Assembly: GCA_002347405.1 (NCBI GenBank)
Contig: DDXB01000017.1
Location: 12,827-76,826 of the forward strand
From: Rhodocyclaceae bacterium UBA2271
GTDB lineage: Bacteria > Pseudomonadota > Gammaproteobacteria > Burkholderiales > Rhodocyclaceae
Reading direction: 5' to 3'
Length of the DNA stretch: 64,000 nt
Below, piece by piece: positions 59,619 to 64,000 of this stretch. The notes under the pieces are model-generated. The model had not been told where the DNA came from. It worked only from the letters and a program-made list of their open reading frames with translations, and did no database searches. A program made the position numbers and the translations under genes. Each line of letters begins with the position of its first letter. The first letter of the stretch is position 1.

Positions 59619-60356
59619 ATGATACCGCGCTTCCATTGTCCCTTTCCCCTTGCACCTGGCGCGCAGGTCGATCTGCCCGAGGCGGCGGCACACCATGCGC
59701 TTCGAGTACTACGTCTCAAAGTGGGCGCGCCACTGATCCTGTTCGATGGCCGCGGCGGCGAATGGCAGGCGCAAATAGTCGGCGCTGGCGCGACGGCGTC
59801 CCGGGTGCGCGTCGCCTTGCAATCCTTCGATGCAGGCGGCCGGGAATCGCCCCTGCACATCACCCTGGCCCAGGGGCTGCCGTCCGGCGACAAAATGGAC
59901 TGGGTTGTGGAAAAGAGCGTCGAGTTGGGTGTCGCGGCGATTCAACCCGTGGCGGCGAAGCGCAGCGTCATCAGATTGTCAGCCGAGCGCATGGAGCGTC
60001 GCGTGGCCCACTGGAACAACATCGTCAGCGCCGCCTGCGAACAGTGCGGCCGCAATCAGGTGCCCCTCGTCGCGCCGGTGATCGACTTGCCCCGCTATCT
60101 GGCTCAGACGCAAGGGCAGAATACGTTACGCCTGCTGCTGTCGCCGGACACCGGCATTGCCCTGCGTGAACTACCTCGGCCGACGCTGCCGCTGCTTGCC
60201 TTGATCGGCCCGGAAGGCGGCTGGGAGGAAGGAGAAATGCTGGCGGCACAAGCCGCCGGGTTTCAGCCGATCCGGCTCGGACCGCGTATATTGCGAACAG
60301 AGACTGCCGGCGCTGCCGTACTGGCGGCAATGCAGGCCACATGGGGCGATTTTTAG
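59619..60356 (+). CDS. rsmE: 16S rRNA m3U1498 methyltransferase RsmE
   Basis: A 245-residue SPOUT methyltransferase for U1498 of 16S rRNA. It has the PUA-like N-terminus (HHALRVLRLKVGAPLILFDG) and the trefoil-knot motif ALIGPEGGWEEGE, then RLGPRILRTETA. An interspersed repeat encodes VGAGATAS in the N-terminal domain (IVGAGATASRVRV). Length is normal (family about 240-250). Confidence 0.94.
   Translation: MIPRFHCPFPLAPGAQVDLPEAAAHHALRVLRLKVGAPLILFDGRGGEWQAQIVGAGATASRVRVALQSFDAGGRESPLHITLAQGLPSGDKMDWVVEKSVELGVAAIQPVAAKRSVIRLSAERMERRVAHWNNIVSAACEQCGRNQVPLVAPVIDLPRYLAQTQGQNTLRLLLSPDTGIALRELPRPTLPLLALIGPEGGWEEGEMLAAQAAGFQPIRLGPRILRTETAGAAVLAAMQATWGDF
59774..59800 (+). repeat. Interspersed ~25-bp repeat, copy g (inside rsmE)
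   Basis: GTCGGCGCTGGCGCGACGGC preceded by AAATA, in frame in rsmE. It encodes VGAGATAS, the same peptide as in LpxK. Confidence 0.78.
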
Positions 60357-60420
60357 TTTTTGCATGACATTCGCTGGCATTGAAACCAGCCGACACTGAG
60401 TCTTTGTTAAAGGGGCAGGA

Positions 60421-61971
60421 ATGTTTGAATCCGCAGAACTGGGTCACAAGCTGGACAAGGAAACCTACAAGAAAGCCGTGACCGCCTTGCGCGCCGACCT
60501 GCTCGAAGCGCAATTCGACCTCAAGGAAAACAAGAAGATCCCGGTCGTCGTGCTGGTCAGCGGCCAGGACGGTGCCGGCAAGGGCGAGACGATCAATGTC
60601 CTGTACGAATGGATGGACCCGCGCTTCATCTCGACGCTGGCCTTCTCCACACCAACCGACGAGGAACGCGAGCGCCCCTACATGTGGCGCTACTGGCGCG
60701 CGCTGCCACCCAAGGGGCGGGTCGGCATCTTCGCCGGCTCCTGGTATTCTGGCCCGATCCATGATCGCATCGAAGGCGACATGACGCAGGCGCAGATGGA
60801 TCAGCGCATCGACCAGATCAACCGCTTCGAGGCAATGCTGGTCAATGAAGGTGCACTGGTGCTGAAGTTCTGGTTCCACCTGACCAAGGACGGCCAGAAG
60901 CGCCGCCTGAAAGCTTTGGAAAAAGACCCGCACACCGCCTGGCGCGTGACCAAGTGGAACTGGGACCGCCTCAAGACCTACGACCAGTTGCAGGTAGTCG
61001 TCGGCCATGTACTGCGCATGACCAATACGCCGTGGGCGCCGTGGATCATCGTCGAGGGCGAGGACGACCGTTATCGCTCGCTCACCACGGGCAAGATCAT
61101 CCTCGACACCATCCGCCAGCGCCTTGCCGATCCTGACAAACAGGTGACTCCGGTGGCGCCACCGATATTGCCGAACATCGACGGCCGCGATGTCATATCC
61201 GCACTCGATCTGACTCACGCGCTGACGAAGAAACAATATGAGAGCCAGCTCGCCAAGTGGCAGGGCAGGCTCTCCGAACTGGTGCGCGACCCGCGCTTCA
61301 AGCAGCGCTCGGTGATCTGCGTGTTCGAAGGATCGGATGCCGCCGGCAAGGGCGGCAGCATCCGGCGCGTCACTGCATCGATGGACGCGCGCAATTACCA
61401 GATCGTGCCAATCGCCGCACCGACCGAGGAAGAACGCGCCCAGCCCTACATGTGGCGGTTCTGGCGGCATGTGCCGCGCGTCGGCCGCTTCACGATCTTC
61501 GACCGTTCCTGGTATGGCCGCGTGCTGGTTGAACGCGTCGAGGGTTTCTGCGCCGAGGCCGACTGGCTGCGCGCCTACACCGAGATCAACGACTTCGAGC
61601 ACGAGCTTTCCGAGGCCGGCGCGATCATCATCAAATTCTGGCTGCAGGTCAGCAAGGACGAGCAGTTGCGCCGCTTCAAGGAGCGCGAGAAGATCGAATT
61701 CAAGCGCTTCAAGCTGACCGACGAAGACTGGCGCAACCGGGAGAAGTGGGATGACTATCACCAGGCCGTGTGCGACATGGTCGATCGCACCAGTTCGGGC
61801 CAGGCACCGTGGACACTGGTCGAGGCCAACGACAAGGGCTATGCGCGCGTCAAGGTAATCCGCACCATCTGCGAACGGCTCGAGGCGGCACTCGATGCCA
61901 CGTTACCCACCACCGCAGCCACTCCGGCCAAGGGAAACTGCCGCGGCATAAAATGCGGGAAAAAGGGCTGA
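60421..61971 (+). CDS. pap: Polyphosphate:AMP phosphotransferase (two-domain PPK2)
   Basis: A 516-residue class II PPK2 made of two tandem PPK2 domains. The first has Walker A SGQDGAGKGETI (about residue 55), the second EGSDAAGKGGSIR (about 304). YMWRYWRALPPKGRVGIF and YMWRFWRHVPRVGRFTIF are equivalent lid regions. It transfers phosphate from polyphosphate to AMP, giving ADP. A short basic tail is added. argA starts 3 bp downstream. Confidence 0.93.
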   Translation: MFESAELGHKLDKETYKKAVTALRADLLEAQFDLKENKKIPVVVLVSGQDGAGKGETINVLYEWMDPRFISTLAFSTPTDEERERPYMWRYWRALPPKGRVGIFAGSWYSGPIHDRIEGDMTQAQMDQRIDQINRFEAMLVNEGALVLKFWFHLTKDGQKRRLKALEKDPHTAWRVTKWNWDRLKTYDQLQVVVGHVLRMTNTPWAPWIIVEGEDDRYRSLTTGKIILDTIRQRLADPDKQVTPVAPPILPNIDGRDVISALDLTHALTKKQYESQLAKWQGRLSELVRDPRFKQRSVICVFEGSDAAGKGGSIRRVTASMDARNYQIVPIAAPTEEERAQPYMWRFWRHVPRVGRFTIFDRSWYGRVLVERVEGFCAEADWLRAYTEINDFEHELSEAGAIIIKFWLQVSKDEQLRRFKEREKIEFKRFKLTDEDWRNREKWDDYHQAVCDMVDRTSSGQAPWTLVEANDKGYARVKVIRTICERLEAALDATLPTTAATPAKGNCRGIKCGKKG

Positions 61972-61974
61972 CGC

Positions 61975-63321
61975 ATGGCAGAAACTGAAACCAACGCATT
62001 GACGGATGCCCGCCTGGTAGCCTGGGTACGCCAGGCTGCACCCTACATCCACGCCTTTCGCGGCCGCGCCTTTGTCATCGCCTTCGGCGGCGAAGTCCTG
62101 CAGACCGGCGTCGCCCAGGCACTGATTCACGACATCGCCCTGCTCGACAGCATGGGCATCCAGCTGGTGCTGGTGCATGGCGCCCGCCCGCAGATCGACG
62201 CCGAGATGCGCGGACGCGGGCTGGAGCCACGTTTTCACAAGGGCCTGCGCGTCACCGACGCCGCGGCGCTCGAATCCGTCAAACGGGCAATGGGTGTCAC
62301 CCGCATCGAGATCGAGGCCCTGCTATCGCAGGGACTGCCCAATACGCCATTGGCGGGTGCTTTTCTGCGCGTGACCGGCGGCAACTTCATCTCCGCCAAG
62401 CCGGTCGGCGTGCTGGATGGCGTGGACATGCAATTCGCCGGCGCGGTGCGCAAGGTCGAGGCGGATGAAATTCGCGCCGATCTGTCGCAGGAAAACGTCG
62501 TCCTGATCACACCGATCGCCGCTTCACCCTCCGGCGACATCTTCAATCTCGCCTGGGAAGAAGTTGCCGAGGCGGTTTCTGTCGCCATCAAGGCCGACAA
62601 GCTGATTTTTCTTGGCGACGCGCCGGGACTGGTCGACCGCAAGGGTCACCACATTGATGCGCTGACCGTCGAGGAATGCGAGCAGTTGCTCGCCAAGAAA
62701 ATCAAGCAGGCGCCCGAAGTGGCCCGCGTACTACCGGGCGCCATGCGCGCCTGTCAACACGGGGTGGGCCGCGTCCATTTTCTCGACCGCGCAATGGACG
62801 GTGCAATGCTGATGGAATTGTTCACGCGCGACGGCGTCGGCACCGTGATGACCCGTGCGCCGCTGGCGCGCCTGCGGCAAGCGACGCCGGATGACGTAGC
62901 TGCCGTGCTGGCGCTGATCGCTCCGCTGGAAGCGGATGGCACCCTGGTCAAGCGCAGCCGCGAGCGGCTGGAAATGGAAATCTCCCGCTTTACCCTGCTC
63001 GACCATGATGGCGTGGTGGTCGGTTGCGCCGCACTCTATCCGCTGCCACATGTCCGCGGCGAGCCGGCGGTGGCCGAACTCGCCTGTCTCGTGGTGATGC
63101 CCGAATACCAGCGCGCCGGTTTCGGCGACCAGTTGCGGCGCCACCTCGAAACACGCGCCAAGGCACTGAAGATCAAGCGCCTCTGCGTGCTGACCACGCG
63201 TGCCGCCCACTGGTTCACCGAGCGCGGCTTTGTCGAAGCCGGGCTGGATGCGTTGCCTAAGGCCCGGCGCGAACTCTACAACTTTCAGCGGCGCTCGAAG
63301 GTACTCGTCAAGTCACTGTAA
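61975..63321 (+). CDS. argA: Amino-acid N-acetyltransferase (N-acetylglutamate synthase)
   Basis: A 448-residue bifunctional-type ArgA. The N-terminal amino-acid-kinase-like domain (FVIAFGGEVLQTGVAQALI, LVLVHGARPQID) senses arginine. A C-terminal GNAT domain (VVMPEYQRAGFGDQLRRHLE) acetylates glutamate, the first step of arginine synthesis. It is the fourth arg gene in the window, distant from argDFG. Confidence 0.95.
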   Translation: MAETETNALTDARLVAWVRQAAPYIHAFRGRAFVIAFGGEVLQTGVAQALIHDIALLDSMGIQLVLVHGARPQIDAEMRGRGLEPRFHKGLRVTDAAALESVKRAMGVTRIEIEALLSQGLPNTPLAGAFLRVTGGNFISAKPVGVLDGVDMQFAGAVRKVEADEIRADLSQENVVLITPIAASPSGDIFNLAWEEVAEAVSVAIKADKLIFLGDAPGLVDRKGHHIDALTVEECEQLLAKKIKQAPEVARVLPGAMRACQHGVGRVHFLDRAMDGAMLMELFTRDGVGTVMTRAPLARLRQATPDDVAAVLALIAPLEADGTLVKRSRERLEMEISRFTLLDHDGVVVGCAALYPLPHVRGEPAVAELACLVVMPEYQRAGFGDQLRRHLETRAKALKIKRLCVLTTRAAHWFTERGFVEAGLDALPKARRELYNFQRRSKVLVKSL

Positions 63322-63353
63322 AATTGCATTTTTAAAGACTGAAGGATTTCCCC

Positions 63354-63626
63354 ATGGCAAGAACTGTCAATTGCGTGAAGCTCGGCCGCGAAGCGGATGG
63401 CCTCGACTTTCCCCCGATGCCCGGCGAACTGGGCAAACGGATTTTCGAGAACGTCTCGAAAGAATCCTGGCAGCAGTGGATCCGCCTGCAAACCATGCTC
63501 ATCAACGAAAATCGCCTGAACCTGGCCGATGCCCAGCATCGCAAGTATCTTGCCGAACAGGTCGAGAAGCATTTCTTTGGCACCGGCGCTGACCAAGTAG
63601 GCGGCTTCGTACCACCACGCAGTTGA
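63354..63626 (+). CDS. YggX-family iron-sulfur protection protein
   Basis: A 90-residue protein (MARTVNCVKLGREADGLDFP, GKRIFENVSKESWQQWIRLQ, YLAEQVEKHFFG) of the YggX/oxidative-damage-protection family, which helps protect or repair Fe-S clusters. AAGGA precedes the ATG. It is followed directly by a hairpin element. Confidence 0.95.
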   Translation: MARTVNCVKLGREADGLDFPPMPGELGKRIFENVSKESWQQWIRLQTMLINENRLNLADAQHRKYLAEQVEKHFFGTGADQVGGFVPPRS

Positions 63627-63632
63627 ACTCCC

Positions 63633-63854
63633 GCCCCCCTTCGCCCCCCTCGCGGGGGTCTTTGGTTTTTGCCTCCGGCCGCCGCTACGCGGCTTAACGC
63701 CGGCGTTGCCGGCATTAGCCTGCGCCGCAACTGCGCGACTACGTCGCTTGTTGTCGCTGCGCTCGAATATTACGGGGCGCGTCGCTATTGATCTGGTGCG
63801 GATTGCGGCTGGCGCCGCGTGCCGCCTTTCCTTGGGGCGGCCCGGCGGAAAGGC
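63633..63854 (+). repeat. Long copy of interspersed hairpin element (copy 5), with terminator-like start
   Basis: Begins 6 bp after the yggX stop. The first part (CCCCC-TCGC-GGGGG, 63645-63658, followed by TCTTTGGTTTTT) looks like a terminator. It continues through CTCGAATATTACGG and TGCGGATTGCGGCT, and ends with the hairpin at 63824-63854 (arms GCCTTTCC/GGAAAGGC, loop TTGGGGCGGCCCGGC). The insertion sequence follows about 15 bp later. Confidence 0.75.
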
Positions 63855-63906
63855 TGGTCGGCCTCAAATATGAAGTGCAACACTTGCCGGGAGGTAATGT
63901 GTTGCG

Positions 63907-64000
63907 ATGGGAACGAACTACAAACACTTGAGCTGTGAAGAACGCACGATGATCCAGTTGAGTCTTGAGCAGGGCTGCACGCTGCGGGCAATTGCCCGCA
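63907..64000 (+). CDS. IS30-family transposase, start only (cut by window end)
   Basis: Thirty-one codons are visible: MGTNYKHLSCEERTMIQLSL, then EQGCTLRAIAR, the usual helix-turn-helix N-terminus of IS30 transposases. The left end of the element probably lies near 63868-63885 (AAATATGAAGTGCAACACTT). The rest is beyond the window, so intactness cannot be judged. Confidence 0.8.
   Translation, partial: MGTNYKHLSCEERTMIQLSLEQGCTLRAIAR

Noticed and set aside
60025..61761. Open frame of 578 codons on the minus strand opposite the PPK2 gene
   Set aside because: Antisense shadow of a clear two-domain polyphosphate phosphotransferase.

Overview
The window looks like a chromosomal segment of a chemolithotrophic betaproteobacterium. 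GC content is high. The gene complement (a CobD/AmpE-like membrane protein, YajQ, NnrS, DUF2788, a long second IF-1 next to a cold-shock gene) is typical of Rhodocyclales/Nitrosomonadales. The combination of a complete reverse (oxidative) Dsr sulfur-oxidation operon with an NAD-reducing Hox [NiFe] hydrogenase resembles facultative sulfur/hydrogen oxidisers such as Sulfuritalea. That genus name is an inference and was not checked by a search.

Layout. 0-7.1 kb: minus-strand housekeeping genes (cobD-like, Nudix, aspartic protease, yajQ, ppnP, DUF2788, argG, argF, argD). 7.3-11.1 kb: plus-strand hypA-hypB-hypF-hypC. 11.1-24.4 kb: minus-strand dsrABEFHCMKLJOPNR followed by a siroheme-type uroporphyrinogen methyltransferase. 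24.6-27.7 kb: a divergent plus-strand cluster of poorly known genes: a small unknown protein, a Cas6/Cmx6-like protein, a DsrC-like protein lacking the terminal cysteine, an unknown 189-residue protein and a TauD/TfdA-like dioxygenase. 27.7-31 kb: HDOD, metallo-beta-lactamase-fold and J-domain proteins. 31.1-38.5 kb: exbB, exbD, lpxK, Trm112-like, kdsB, adk, PPi-dependent phosphofructokinase and a proton pyrophosphatase. 38.6-40.6 kb: murJ and rpsT. 40.7-47.3 kb: hypD (minus) divergent from hoxFUYHW (plus). 47.4-63.6 kb: small proteins, HU, CSP, IF-1, NnrS, tRNA-Ser(CGA), mltF, serS, rarA, a thioredoxin-fold protein, DUF748, rsmE, a polyphosphate:AMP phosphotransferase, argA and yggX. The window ends in the start of an IS30-family transposase.

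How they work together. Sulfur carried by DsrEFH/DsrC is oxidised to sulfite by siroheme-containing DsrAB. DsrL supplies the NAD(P)H/electron link, DsrMKJOP connects DsrC to the quinone pool, and DsrN plus the methyltransferase make siroheme amide. HoxFUYH oxidises H2 and reduces NAD+. Its NiFe(CN)2CO centre needs HypA, B, C, D and F (present, in two places) and HypE (not seen here), and HoxW processes HoxH.

The most unusual content is non-coding. (1) A ~25-bp interspersed sequence occurs seven times, four of them in frame inside hypF, lpxK, nnrS and rsmE. (2) A second family of five elements follows stop codons in the sense orientation and ends in a hairpin whose loop is constant while the stem covaries; before exbD and kdsB its 3' arm contains the Shine-Dalgarno-like sequence. 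The Cas6-like protein and odd DsrC paralogue divergent from dsrA are the best candidates for an undescribed protein system. No CRISPR array was seen.
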